From Lichenostomus cassidix (taxonomy: Eukaryota; Chordata; Aves; Passeriformes; Meliphagidae): a DNA stretch of 64,000 nt. Below are positions 27,601 to 40,900 of this stretch, in pieces (position 1 is the first letter of the stretch; each line of letters starts with the position of its first letter). The stretch covers positions 9,136,713 to 9,200,712 of the forward strand of contig CM039211.1 of assembly GCA_008360975.2 (NCBI GenBank). The letters are read 5' to 3'. The position numbers and the translations under genes were made by a program. The notes under the pieces were generated by a model. The model made no database searches. It was not told the DNA's origin and saw only the letters and a program-made list of their open reading frames with translations.

Positions 27601-29762
27601 CTTGGATTGGGAATTTTGTTCTGGAATGGAGAGGAAGAAAGGCTTGGCAGTACTTAGTACTCATGAGCTACCCAGGGGCTAAAAGTTGGAAAAAAGACAC
27701 TTGTCCTGGCCTCAAGGTTATCTGATGTGTCTAAGACCTGAGACATTAATACAGTGTCTGCTGAGCGCTTCGGGAGCCAGTGTAGGGCTGACAAAGTTGT
27801 GCTAATAGATACCTAGTGGAACTTTATGGATCCAAGTGAATATATGGAAGTAAAATATCCAGTGGTACGTTACCCAGGCTTTTCTATTACCCATAGAATT
27901 TGCTTGCCTCTTACCTTAGGTAATTCAGGGATTACAGTAGTCACTCAATTCTGCTGAACAGCTTGAACGGTTAGTCAGAGGAAAATACTACCCATGACTA
28001 TGTATAAGGACTACATTCTTGACTGGGAATAAATTGGAGTCCATTGTGCACAGCCTGTGAGTTATTCAGAATGATACAATATTGCTTACCATTTTCATTT
28101 TGAGTAATGACTTGTCTGAGTTTCAAAATAGCTGTGGAGGATCTAGATAAACTGGAAATTTAAAACCCGAAGATATTCAGATAGATATGCTGCTTTTTGT
28201 GGAGTGTTTTGTACCAACAAACAATCTCTTTTTAGAAGGACTTGGACTTAGCTGGTGATAAAGATTACATGGTCAAGATGCTCCCAGTTTTTCATTTGAA
28301 ATGATCAGAGTTAATTGGAAGGGGAATATGATTCAATGTAACTTCAATTATTATTTTCCCCAGCAAATAATGTATTAAAAATGCAAAGGAATGTTACATC
28401 AAGTGTAAATGTTCTCTTCTGTATTTTTCCTTTGCTGAATTATATGTTACTCAGTCAACTTTTCAAAAAATCAGTTACGCTGATATACTTTCTGTGTGAC
28501 AGGCTGCAACTGAACCTCATTATTTATACAATGTATCTATGTGATGTTACCAAATCTATTTGTGCTGTGTCCATTTTGCACTTACAGATAGTTTGCACAT
28601 TCTTACAAGCAAAAATAGTCAGTTGGCACTAGTAGAAGGAAAGGCAGAAAATCGATGGAGTCCACAACCTCTTTCTTTGTGACTGTGGGGCCTTCTTTCA
28701 TCTACTTTTAGGTTTTTCTTTGTCTGATCAATGTGTATGAAGCAGATGCTAAGTCAAAAAGCAGATACACTCTGAGTTCTTTATTAATCACTCCTTTTGC
28801 CTTTTAACAGGCAAAAATCTACATGAATGTAGGACAAGGTCTGTATCTTGTCTGATTGGCAGAAAAGGGCCGTGCCTAGCTGTAATTGCTTATTGGATGT
28901 AATTTTGTTCAAAGCCATTGACTTGGCAAGCCAGTCTTGCCAGACCCCAGGCTCTAGTGCATTTCTTGTGTTGCTGAGATGCAATTTATAGCATGAATGA
29001 AGAAGCAGTATATCGTTGCAAGCCTAGTAAACACAGAGAAGAAGGAATCTAGAAGGTGTCACTTGCTGGTGTATTACATATGTTTAGGAATTGAGGAATG
29101 CATGCTGTATGATAATTTCATATTTTTAATGTCCAGCTCTGTGTCCTGAAGGGTCTCTGGAACATTTTTTCACAAGGTGGAACTAAGATGGCAACTTGAA
29201 AGGTCAGGATGTGAAATCTATCAGAAAAGATGTCAGAATGACTTCTGTGGTTATGTGAGTGCTGTCGGATGCAGGGCAGTTACTGTTCCTCTCTGCCTTG
29301 TCCCATTTGCTTTCCTGGTGAAGCACACAGGTGCACTCATTGACCTTTGACAGCTGATGCTATAAATGTATCCACTGAGGTCAAATTCCAGAATATTCCT
29401 TCACTGCCAGTTGTCACCCACCTCTCTGATGCATTCTTTTGTGGCATGGGCTTCACTGTCCCTTCTTTTCTTTTCCCCCTCACAACCTGATGAAACTTGC
29501 TCTCCGAAACTTTGATTTTATTTCTAATTCCCAAATATGTTAAATGCACTGGGAATTAAATTACAAAGCTGATGTTACCTCATGTACTGCAAACCACCTC
29601 CCTGAGGCATTTCATCACTGTGCACACTTGAGACTTTTACAGAGTGGCAGCAGGTGCTGTAAAGTGCTTAAACAGAACATTATGCAGTTATTAAAAACAA
29701 AATTAAAAAATAGTAATGAAATAGGTTAAAGGGGAAAGAAACTCTTCCAGCCAGGTTTCTAG

Positions 29763-30031
29763 GCAGAACTGCCAAGTGCTGCATATCCCTGGTGACATGC
29801 ATTTGGCAAGCATGTCCTTGAGACCTGATACAGTCTGCAGGGAGGCAGAAAGGATTCCCCTGTCATTCATCCTGCCCACCAAGCAGTGCCATTCTCCCGG
29901 CTGGATCCCAGACATCGAGCTAAAGCCGCTGCCGGGGGTGCGGAGGGAATGGAAGAGAGACATGGAAGAGAGGGTTGCTGCCCTCTGGAGGGATCCCTAG
30001 CCCTGGAAGCAGGAAGGCAGCTGGGGCAGAG
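29763..30031 (+). other. GC-rich exon-like block of unknown status
   Basis: The block starts after a pyrimidine-containing ...tttctag (AG at 29761-29762) and ends at CAGAG|gtaagc (GT at 30032-30033). A + strand frame from ATG 29776 stays open for 74 codons to a stop at 29998-30000 (CGG/GAG-rich, ending ...WRDP). CpG and GC are raised at about 29895-29945. No known domain is seen. It could be a non-coding or alternative exon, a gene-regulatory element, or chance. Confidence 0.3.
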
Positions 30032-30033
30032 GT

Positions 30034-33000
30034 AAGCCCCAGGTATTGCTTCTGGGGTGAAACAGAGTTTCGCTGTGAAGTTCACACTGCAGAAGCAGGC
30101 GTGGAGAAAGAGGAGAAAGAAGAGGAGGAGGAGGGTGCTTTGGAATCCTTTTGACATCTGAGCCCTTGCCCAGCTGAAACTAATCTCTGTGACAGCAAGT
30201 TCTAGTCCTTTGTTAGCATAATCTTATGCTCTATCTTCTCAGTGCTCCTTTTATGTATTGTGTTCACATGCTGATATGCATCCCAAACACTAGTTTGTTG
30301 TTTCTCTTATTATATTATATATATTATTCTCATATTCTCACCCGTTCTCCATTTGTATGAGGGAACTACTGCCTCTTGTGAAAGGAGCTGACTCTATTAT
30401 GTTCACTCCTGGAATGTCTGTTTAGAATTTATTGAGAGAGGAAGAAAATCAAATTGTTTCACAGACTTCTATTTTTCAGTTGTTTTTCTTTGCATGCAAA
30501 TCATAATTAAAACTCAGGTGTATTAAAGGTACCCATAAAGTAATGTTCAATTCATTGAGTGGTTTTAGAGAAAACAGCTGCAAAAGGTGAAACAGTCATT
30601 TTCAGCATATAAAAAGAAAATTTAAATTTTAGAAAATATTAATTAAATTATAAGAGTTAAATGCTTCTCTTATACCAAACCCAAAAGTTACTTGCACAAC
30701 AATAATGCTAACATGTTTATTCATCCTACATACTTCAGCTAGCTCTTTCCAGCTGATGCCTGTGATGACTGCTTCAGCAAGGAAATGGTCTTGTGTGAGA
30801 GCCTCTGTATCTTCTGACTGTATGAGGGGATTTGGGCGAAGTTCAGGTGGCAGAAACTACTCCTGATGTTGGCAAGTCTCCTGTCTGTGCAGCTGTTCAA
30901 ATTGCCTTGCAGAAAACAAAACTGAGTGTTGAAATTGTAGGAAGAGCAGATAAATTGGAAAGTTGGATGTACTTCTCCTCTCATCTTCCTAATTGGATAT
31001 TTATGTGTCCTCATAGTATCCAAATGGCTCACTCATCTGTGGTTATTTTCCCACAGCAGTGATGTACTGCTGTTTTTGCCAGAGAAAACCCAAGGTAGGA
31101 GTGCACATGGGAAGTTTGTTTTGTGGCCAACACTGGACTATGTTTGTTCAGGTCCCTTCTCTACTGCTCGTTGCCTTGTCTTCTCTCATGGACCCTGTCT
31201 ACCTGCCTTTTTGTTGTCAGTCATAATGGACAAGGAAATAAGTTGTATAATCAAAGTGGTAAATGCATTTATTAATGCATTCTGCTTTTCCAGTGTCTCA
31301 AAATGCCTTGATGAGCTTCTCCTTCTTTATGCCTTGTGCATAAATTAGCACTGTGCAGAAATTAGTTTCTTTGCAGGAGAAAATAGTGCAAACAGGGAGG
31401 CCGTGTGGTAGCAGTCTCACTGTGCTGTGACACTTGGTACTCATCACCTAATGTGTCTTACTCAGGCTAGTACTAGTCAGGTACAAAATGGTTGAGAGGT
31501 ACAATCCTCTGGGTATTCAGGATCCTGCTGAGAAGTCTGTAGGTGTGGGGAAAGGCTTCTGTGCACTTTCCCAGTTGGTAAGTTAGAGGGGTGAAGCCTT
31601 AAAAGCTGTCTCTTGTTGCTTACCTTTCCTGCTGTGGGAGCTGTGTTTGAGTCAAATGAAGCCTGCTCTGGAGAATATCATCTGGGTGGAAAACAACAGA
31701 CTTGATTTTTCAGAGCTTTAGATCAAAACAGAGAAGAGTATAGAAGTATTGTCTCTATGCTAAGATTAGGACACAGTATCTTACTGCCCTTAGCTGCAAA
31801 TAGTGAAACAGTAGAACTTAGCACAGTTATTCTGCTGTCAATGAATATGTTTGATGTTGATCTGCAAAAACCATCAGAGCAGGCTGTAAACAAAAATGAG
31901 AGTTTTGTAGCTACTGGAGGTAACCCAGCCAGCCTGATCCAAATAGTCTCTGCTGAACGTTTATTGGTGATGTAAATCTTAGCCTTACTGACAGGGGGGA
32001 TTTAGAGTGCAAAAAACCTAAGTTGTTTCCTGAAGCTGTAATAAGTCAGAGAGTAAGGCAACTCTTCTGCACTGACCCTTGCATGAGACTACTTGTGGGT
32101 CATCAGTGGTTTGGTTAAGCTCATAGGAACATTTGTTTACACTAAGACTTTTACTATTTGTACCAAGAGGATGTTTAAATTTTCTGCAGTCTTAATGGGT
32201 ACTGAAAGGTCTGGGATGTGTCTTTCAGCTGAAACAGACGCTGAGCACTACAAACCTTGAAAGTAGTGCAGCTTCATGCTCTACTTGTTCAGGTGAACCT
32301 TCCCTGGCTATGTGGCAGTTCTGAGAGCAGCTGGCTCTTCCGCTGTCTGTAGTGTTGTGCATTCCTACTACAGCACACTGTTTTTGGGGGCTAGAGAAAC
32401 CCTTTAGCCCAGAGACCAATTTTTGGGGTTGAGGAGAGGGCTACAAACAGTTTTGCATTAGAGGTCCACCAGCATCTCTGTGGAGACTGGGAACTACGTG
32501 ATAGAGGAGCAAGATCTGGCTCAGCAAGGCTAGCTCACCTTCTGGCCAGGCTTTATAGGAGCACAGACAATGCCCCTGACTTGTGCTGTCCCTCACATCA
32601 ATGTAAACCAGCAGGCATCAACAAGGTTAATAAATGAAAAAAGTAATGCAATCAAAAATTGATTTAATTAGCTATTAATTCTAATTACAGTATTGTTGAA
32701 TGGCTTACTGGATTTTATATCAGAAGAGTACTTGGAGTTTTACATATATATATGTATATTTGTAATATACATATATATATGTATATTACAAATAATATAT
32801 ATATTTGTTTATTTCAAGGTAAGGTGTAGGAGGTGCATGTGTGTATACCTGCATTGAAAATGGACTGAAAATCCTGCTAGCAAAACAAAATGATGCAGGT
32901 GGAACCTGCACACTGAAGAGTCAAAACTGGAGGTTCTGCTCCAGTAAGTCCTTGTTGTCATACATTATGGGAGCTGGAATGCTGATGTTAACTGAACCAA

Positions 33001-34639
33001 AATGTTGGTTTTACAGTTCATTAGCAGTCTTGGTGGAATGAGCAGCTTACACAGCCATCTGAAAAAGTTTCTGTTTCTAGAATACTTTGAGCCCCAACTA
33101 CAATACTAAGGAGAGACACCTGGAGGGAGCTGGGGTTGGGAAAAAAGTGTTTTCTCCTTTGGTACACGCACAGAATTCTGAGAGCTGGGGACAGTTACGG
33201 TTTCAAGAAAATTTCTATTTGGCAAAGACATATGGTCTCCTGATCCATATAAAGGATCTATAAACTAGGCCTGCAGTAAGCTCTTTCACACATTTACTCA
33301 TTCCTCCTTTGGTTAAATGATTTCCGGCAGCACATTTGACAGCTGTAAATGTAAGGGTTCTGCACATCTCCCCCTGGACGAGACCTGTGAGCCATGCAAG
33401 CGGGTCTGGGCACAGATATGCACAGCTAGCTGATTCTTGTTTATCCTGTCAAGAAGAATGTAAAAAATGTACTGGCTTTCAAGGGTCAGAGGCTAAAATA
33501 TGGATGTGTTTATTGCATATTTTGGTTGTCCTTTTAATAGACAGTTTGACACATTCTTTCGGTGAACTTTCTGGAAGACAAATAGCTTAAAATGGGCACA
33601 GGAGAAATCGCTCCTGTCAGGATTCCCATACATGTAATTACCTTCAGGTGTCAAATGTACTTAGTGACTGTTGATTTTAATTTTTTTTGCTGTTCAGACA
33701 TTTATGCCTTGCTGTCAATGGGGTATTTAATTTTATTAATGTAGACATTCTTAAAGGGAGGACGTGAAAGATCAGTTGTTTCAGACTTTGCTTTCCCTTA
33801 TGAAATGGCTGGTATCACATTGTAGGTAATTGTTTTGAAGACATGCTTTTGGTCTGCTTTTTCAGTCAGTTCTGTGGAGGGATGCCTAGATCTTCTTGCA
33901 TAACTGAAGCACTGAAATCTGCTCTTACTGCTTTCCTTCTGTATGTGTTATAGCTAGATCATTATGAAAAGCTGTTTTGAGGTCCTTTGTTCCTTTGCTT
34001 TTAAGCTCTTTGTGTGTGATATGCTTAACTGTTTTGAAAGTTACTAAATCAGCTAATCTACCAGGGTGCAAAAATGGTGTCAATATGTGCATCTTAAAAT
34101 TACTAGCCTGGGAATGTAATTGTCAATACATATTATGTTGCATTCAAATGAATATTCACTTTTTTTATGGCAACAACTAATGCAAGGGTGAAATTATTGT
34201 AGTCAGAAACTAAAAGTCCCATAAAACAGAAGAGAACAGTATTGAGAAAACATAGTATGAAATCTGTTTTGAATATGGCTGGCTTTAAGTTTTCCTGATG
34301 ACTGGGACTGTAAGTCATGCACTGAAAAAAATGGCAGAGATGCTGTGGTCAATTAGAGAAAGGAAAACGGATATTTTGTTATGGATGGACATGTTTAGAC
34401 AAAATCAGTCAAAACAACAGTAAAAAAGAATTTAAATTATTTTTTGTGTCATATGCAGCCAACTCTTAATAATTTAATTAAACTTTAGTTAACCTTTTGC
34501 TGGTCCAGGGACTGCTGGAATTGTACAGCTCATGTTTTTCAGTCATAATGTGTGACTGGTTCTCCATATCCAAGAAAAACTGGAGGTCAGCATTTTTTTA
34601 GTCTATGTGAATGCAGTCTCAACATGACAGAAGGAGAAT
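30034..34639. other. Intron 1 stretch around the AT palindrome
   Basis: Besides the palindrome at 32757-32794, TAATTA cores lie at 32665-32670 and 32682-32687, about 70-90 bp upstream of it. Nothing else recognised. Confidence 0.6.
32757..32794. repeat. 38-bp perfect AT-rich palindrome
   Basis: The two 19-base arms are exact reverse complements with no spacer, centred between 32775 and 32776; the inner core is an alternating AT run flanked by GTAATATAC / GTATATTAC. Further AT-alternating sequence surrounds it (about 32742-32804), so several slipped pairings are possible. It could extrude as a cruciform. Confidence 0.95.
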
Positions 34640-34990
34640 ATTCAAGCTAATTACAATGGGAATCATTGGTTTTGTTCATATAGGAACCCCTTTAATATTT
34701 GGAAGAGTGGTTTAATGATGTGATCTGGCATTCATTCTGCAGTGCACCATCATCAGACAGGAAAGAAAAAAGCCCTCTGTCGGCATTTTTGCCTAAGGGC
34801 TGCTGAGAGCTGATTATTCTTCTAATCAGAACCATCACAATCAAGGCAGACAATTAGCTAGGTTAGGTCTCTGCTGATTTCTCCTGTGGCCCTAAGCATC
34901 AGATGGCCTTGAGCACTCTTGAATCCTATCAACAAATATTTGCTTAATACCTGTTTTGTTCCACCTGTTGTCATTAAGACCCTGTTTTCT
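34640..34990. promoter_or_regulatory. Candidate intronic enhancer (homeodomain, SOX, E-box motifs)
   Basis: TAATTA at 34648-34653 overlaps ACAATGG, a SOX-type site, at 34653-34659. CTGATTA and TAATCAG form a 7-bp inverted pair at 34810-34829. CAATTAG lies at 34851-34857, AACAAATATTTG near 34931 and CACCTG at 34962-34967. The sequence is complex and free of simple repeats. Function is inferred from motif content only. Confidence 0.3.
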
Positions 34991-37900
34991 TCTATTGAAG
35001 CGCTAGGTTGTGTTCATGCTTATTTTTATTACTCTGATTCTGAAAGGCATGAGCTGTTGTTCAAAAGAGAAAGCTTACTAGCCTAGGCAATAAATAGAGT
35101 TTTGGTTCCTAGTGTGTAGCATGAAACTGTAGACGCTGTTTTGGTATACCATGCATGTGTTTGTGAATGTGTACCTCAATCTGTATTTTTATCAGTAACT
35201 TTTATTTTCATACATAAACACGTATATTTAAACAGTCAGCGATGTAATCAAATATACAGCTTGGGGGTGTCATGGGGTGAGCGTTTGTGTTTGTAAATGG
35301 CAATGTGCTCCTTCTACCTGCAGCCTGCTTCAGTCATTAATTCTGGTTTTCCTGTATTATTTTTCCCGACAGCTGATGCTGTTCTGCTTAACTGGAGTTT
35401 ATCTGGCCAAGTGGTCTACTTGCTATCTAAATTATTACTAATAATGTAAATTCCTTAATATTTCTGTAGCATAAAAATTACTACTGAAAAACAAAAAGGG
35501 GGTAAGATTTAATTTTTATTTCTGAATACAGATTCTTTCCATTGTTAATGAATGCAAGAAATTGTTCTTGAGACAGTGGAATTTTTACACTAAATTTAGT
35601 CTATTGTTCAAAGTAATTATTTATGTCAAGACGATTCTTTTTCTGTGCTTGATGATGGAAGAACTCAGCTTGCTAAGTGGCTGTCTTGTAGCTACGTGAT
35701 CTTTCTACTGCTGCAATTTAATAAAATTTTGGAAACAGAGGCTGTTTTTGTAGTGTTAGACAGCAGAATGAATAATCTTGAGTTTTATGTATTTTGAAGA
35801 ATTTAAATAGCAATGTTCAGCAGATAAAAAAATCTAATCTTAAGAGTATAGAAATGAGAAAACAATGTTTGGGCAATCAACCCCAACATATAAGGAAGTC
35901 ATGTCTGTTGCGTTGCACTGGAAAATGATCTCTATGTTTCAGGTTGAGGAGTTTAAAATAATTGATATTGAAAGGAAGAACAGGTTTCAATTAGCCTTTA
36001 CACAAGTTTACTCATTTGTAGTGCATTAAGGAGAGTGGATATTCCATGTGTTACGAGCACTCTCGTTTGAACAGGCTGTGTTTCTGCATGGCACACAAAC
36101 ACACAACTGATACTAACCAGCGGAGCCAAGAGTGTTTTTAGTCCTTTCCTGCCTAGGTATTTTATCAAGAGCATCGGCTCAGCACATAAAAGTGAGAAAA
36201 TTACATGGGTGAAGTGAATTAAGCTTTAATGTTTGAACACATAGGAATTATGCGCTGCCACCTACATTCAGATTACTGGTAAGATCAATGATAGTGTGTT
36301 GATAAAGTCTCAGGTCGTTTGTTATCTTGCTTAGTGAGGAGATAGTGGTGGTAATGTCATGACCTTCTAATGGACGGAAGAACCATATTTAAAATGTTAA
36401 TCCCAGTAAGAATTTTTTTTTTGTGCTATAAAAGGTGCCCACTCATTAAAGTAAAAGCTTTTTAACCCTTTCCCTTTGTGGATTAAGAATCAAGTATTGA
36501 CCACTAGGATATCTGTAGTTCAGTTTCCCGGAGCTAGAGTAATTAAATGAAAGGCATAAGAGGAATTATTGTAATAATTTTTGTAATAAATGATTCTCAG
36601 TATGAAGTTCTTCGTTATCATGTTTCATATCATAAAATGCTGTGTTCACACATTCTTTGGCTGGAGTGGTTTACCTCTGACATCAGCATAATAATGAATA
36701 ATTTTACATTTAGTCCATGCAGATTCACTGCTTTGTTAAGTGCTTTCTGCACAGTTAGGCCTCATTTCAGGCAAGTATTTAACCATTTACCTAAATCCTT
36801 TGGCTTTGTGTGTGCTTAATTCTAAAGCATCAGTTTAATTGCTGTCTTGAACAGAGCTGCTTATTAGAATAGAGGACCTTAATAGTCACATCTGTAACCT
36901 TTTAGGAACTTTGGAGCTACTGTGTCAGGATGTATTTTTTACATCAGTCATAGCTATGATTTAAATGAAGAATAAATTTTAATGTGTTGTTACTCAGACT
37001 ATTCTGTAACCTAACAAAAGATCTCTTAGCATATGTTTAAGGGCATTTAAATGCCAGAGGTAAAAAATGCCAAGGTGTGAATAAAGGGGAAAAAGCTCAG
37101 AATGCTTGATCATTAACAGATCTAGTTTAAAAACAAAGGCAAAACTACTCAAATGAAATGGCAAAAAACCCCAGCTAAACAACTTGTTTCAACAACTCAT
37201 CAAAAACAGTGTAATAGTTTACCAAAAGGCAGTAATTTTTTGTTGACTTATTTCTTTCTGTAATTCAAGGAACAGTTAACCCTTTGGAAGGTTCAGGCTG
37301 CTTTGTCTCTTTGATGTAAAAGCTAATACAGATAGATGCATTACTATACTTTAGTTAGAGTCTTAATAAATTAAAATTTATTTATATTGTATTTAAACTC
37401 ATTATTTTTATTTAATTTGACATATTTAATGTACAAAATAATTAAGTTTTTTCCCACTTAATCCACAAAGGGGAAAGTTAGCAAACAAAAGCAAATAATC
37501 CCCATCTACAGGATGTTGTTTACAAGTTTGATGAATTCCAAAGCTTTAAATTACCTTTTGCTCCTGGGAGCTTCGAAGGCATAATTTAGGAGAAGATACT
37601 TTATTTGAGTGAAGAAATTGGGGTTCTCTACAAATGTTTCTTGCCACGTGGTGGAAAAAGCAGGTGTAAACCAAGTTTGGTTGTATTCGCTTCACTGTAA
37701 ATATTCTTGCAATACACCTTTAGGCATAGATAAACCTCTCAGCAACCTTAGAGAGAAAGCTTGAGCAAGAGTGTTCCTAAAGAAATGGATTAAGAAGTGT
37801 GCATCCCTAAAAGCAGAGGACAACTTGGACAATATAAAAGCCTAAGATGTCTTTGAAATGTGATGCAGGATTTTTCAATTGCATTATTTTGTTGTGAGTC

Positions 37901-40900
37901 AGAGTGTACAAGATGAAAGGACAAATCTTGAGGTCTGAATTCAGTTTCAGTCAATCTTTAGCAACTTACATTGGAGATAGAAAATTAGACAGCCTTCATT
38001 TGTCTAGGTCTCTTTTAATGTGCATGACTCTCTGGAGACCTGGGGACATGCATTTAAACAGAGATTTTAATATATTCTTTCACCTAAGGTGTTTATTTTG
38101 TTTAAAAGTGTGATCTGGATGATACGGGATAACAGAAACCAAGATCTTTTCTCTGAGGGGTTGAGGAGGCAAACTCTTGCCTCCAACTCTTCCAGGCAGC
38201 AAAGGTGAAAATGTTTAAATGTTAACTATTTGAGCAATGATATCAATTGCTCTTCAACAATGCACCATCAAAGATTACAGGTTACTCTCTTATGAAAATT
38301 ATGGTACAATTTGAATGTCTCATAGAAATTGTCAGTTCCCAGAAATGCACAGGAGCAAGTACTTTTCTGTCTGGCAGCCAAGCTGTACCACTCAAGTATT
38401 CAAGACTGTAGTTTACAGGACTTCAAAAGATGATCACACCAACTAATGAAGAAAAATCCATTACTCTCCATAAGCTCAAAGAGCTCAAACCTCTGACTGT
38501 GTGAAAGATAGGTGGCTGTTGTGAGACTGTGCTGGGGAGTTATATCTTATTTGTTGTAGCCTTGGTATCTACTGTTGGCCAGTGTTGGGAGTATCTTTTT
38601 GGTCTTGATGTGAGTTTCTCTGGCCCAGGATGACTGCTCTCCAAGTTTTCATGCTCATGTGCTGTAACTGTGATTTTGCCCACACCAGCGGTCCAAGTTC
38701 TATGTGCTCTTTAGCATCATATTATGTGTTTATGCCCCAATTATCAGCTTGAGCTATGAGCACTTAATTCTTGAGTTTTAGGGTTCGTTTTCTTTCTTTA
38801 ATGCTGAACTAGTATTTTAGAGTAAGAATGAAAGGAAGAAATACTTTGTATGGTCAGTAATTAATTTTTAACCTCAAAGGAAGAACATGAAGGCTTCCCA
38901 ATACACAGGAGTGGGTTTTGCCATACCTATGCACTCCCTTCTTCACACCTGTCTTCTGGTGCCTTTATAAGAAATAGGAAGCGGGGGCAGGAGAAGAAAC
39001 CTTTGGTCTAATTTTTTTGTGATACTCTCTGCTTCTTATCCTAAACCTTAGTGTCTGTACTTTGAAAAATAGTTACTATGTTTCAGGCAGACAAGATCAT
39101 AATTCAGTTGTGAATGAGGTGATTTCACTACAGGTTGAAGATTAGAATTCATTTAAGATTACACTTTTAAGAAAAATGCAATGGGGAAATTAAGAAAATA
39201 GCTTCAGTTTTACTTCTGAAATGTCTGATTGATCTGAGAGTAGTGCATTTTTTTTTCTCTCCTATGTGAGTAACTCACACATATATATAAAAGTAAATGA
39301 GTAGGTTTTGCACATTTTATCAATTCAAGCTTTACTTATACATATTGAAAGACTGTTTCTGTCACTCTTGAAGGAATAAGAATTCCAAAACTCCATGACA
39401 GGACCCATGTTATGAGGGCTTCATAATTTGAAAAGGGATAGGAGGAATAATATAAAGTCTGCATTGAATTCCATGGTTTGTCAGTTTCACTCAGTTAAAA
39501 AAACAATGTTGCCCATCAGATCATAATTTTTGTGATTTCTTGGGTGTTTTTAAAGACGACTTGGCATTGTATAGTGCAAAGTTTTCAGACCAACTTGTAA
39601 ACAGAGAAACTGATTCAGATCAGGACCTGTCTTGTTCATATGATATAAAAAGATAAATATATCTAGACAAAAAATTACTTTAAGTCCTATTGTTCAGAGA
39701 CAGTATGTATCAAGAGTAAACCTGATGGAAAATTCAATAGTCCCTATACTCTGTTTAGAAGAAATTATAGGAAAAATTTTTTCCATTAATAGAAGTTGTG
39801 CTACTTGGTGCCCCTGTAGTCTGTAATTTGAAACTCCAGTTGTTCTTTTGCTAGTTTGCCCAGCATGAGAGAGAGACTAATATGGGAGGGTAAAAGGAAC
39901 AAGGTTAAATTACTGTATTTCTCCATAGATCTTCATCTAAAATGCTGTTTCCATGTCAGGAAAGAATATACTTTTCCTATGGGTCTCTTAAATAGACATA
40001 AGACAATTATAAAGCAAGAAATAAGTTTATTGATTGAAGCCCACTTTCTGGATAGAAAATTGTCTGCTAATAAGTTTATATAGTCGTTAGTTGTTCTAAC
40101 TTGGTATTTACATTAATAACATCAAATTACTTTTGATAATGTATTTGAATGTACTGGTTATTCATGTTAATAGCAGGTTGTGGTTTCATACTGAAATGTC
40201 TTGTGATCCTGGGTCTGTTTGTGTAGGTCTGTGATGTTTCAGGGATTTTTTTTCTCCTCTATATGTTGCGCAATCTATTTTATTTTGTGTCTGGATTCAT
40301 TCACTTTAGCTGAAGGATGTGGATTATGACCAGAGCTTGTTAAAATATACACAGTTTATTAAACATAAAAATACTGTGAAACATTTCAAAGGTTAGTTTA
40401 ATTTTACAGTCTTGCATATTGGGAAATTAAGTTGTAGATTTTAACACTTGCAAGTTATTAGGGTGTATATTTCTATATTAGAATCTCCAAATACTAATTT
40501 TATCACAAAATATTTTAAAATTAATTTTGCTTACAGCTTGCAAGATTAATAATAAACAGCTATAACTTTATGTCAGAGAAATGCATTTCTGTACTACACC
40601 AAGTGTAGGTATATCCAACAGTTAAGCAATTTTATCAAAATGCATGTTTTTTCTCAAATGCTGCCCATATATGTTCACCGATGCAAATTGAAGTGGGTTT
40701 GTTTTTTTCCTGAGAGTATGGAAGAGATGCAGATTTCAGTTTATATGACTTAACCATCACTCTGCTCTATAGATTAGTGAGAAAGAAAATTTTTGAAGCT
40801 GACTCGCACTATGTACACTTCCTTGTGGAAACTGACTGCCTTTTATCTCAATTATTCAGTCTGCAGGTCAACATGCTTGTTGGGCAAATGTTCTTTTCTT

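Noticed and set aside
27262..27664. 131-codon (+) and 127-codon (-) overlapping frames
   Set aside because: Explained by the GC-rich block, where stop codons are rare on both strands; no family resemblance.
36427..36435. TATAAAAGG, a perfect TATA box
   Set aside because: No initiator, CpG or coding sequence downstream; TATA matches are frequent in AT-rich DNA.
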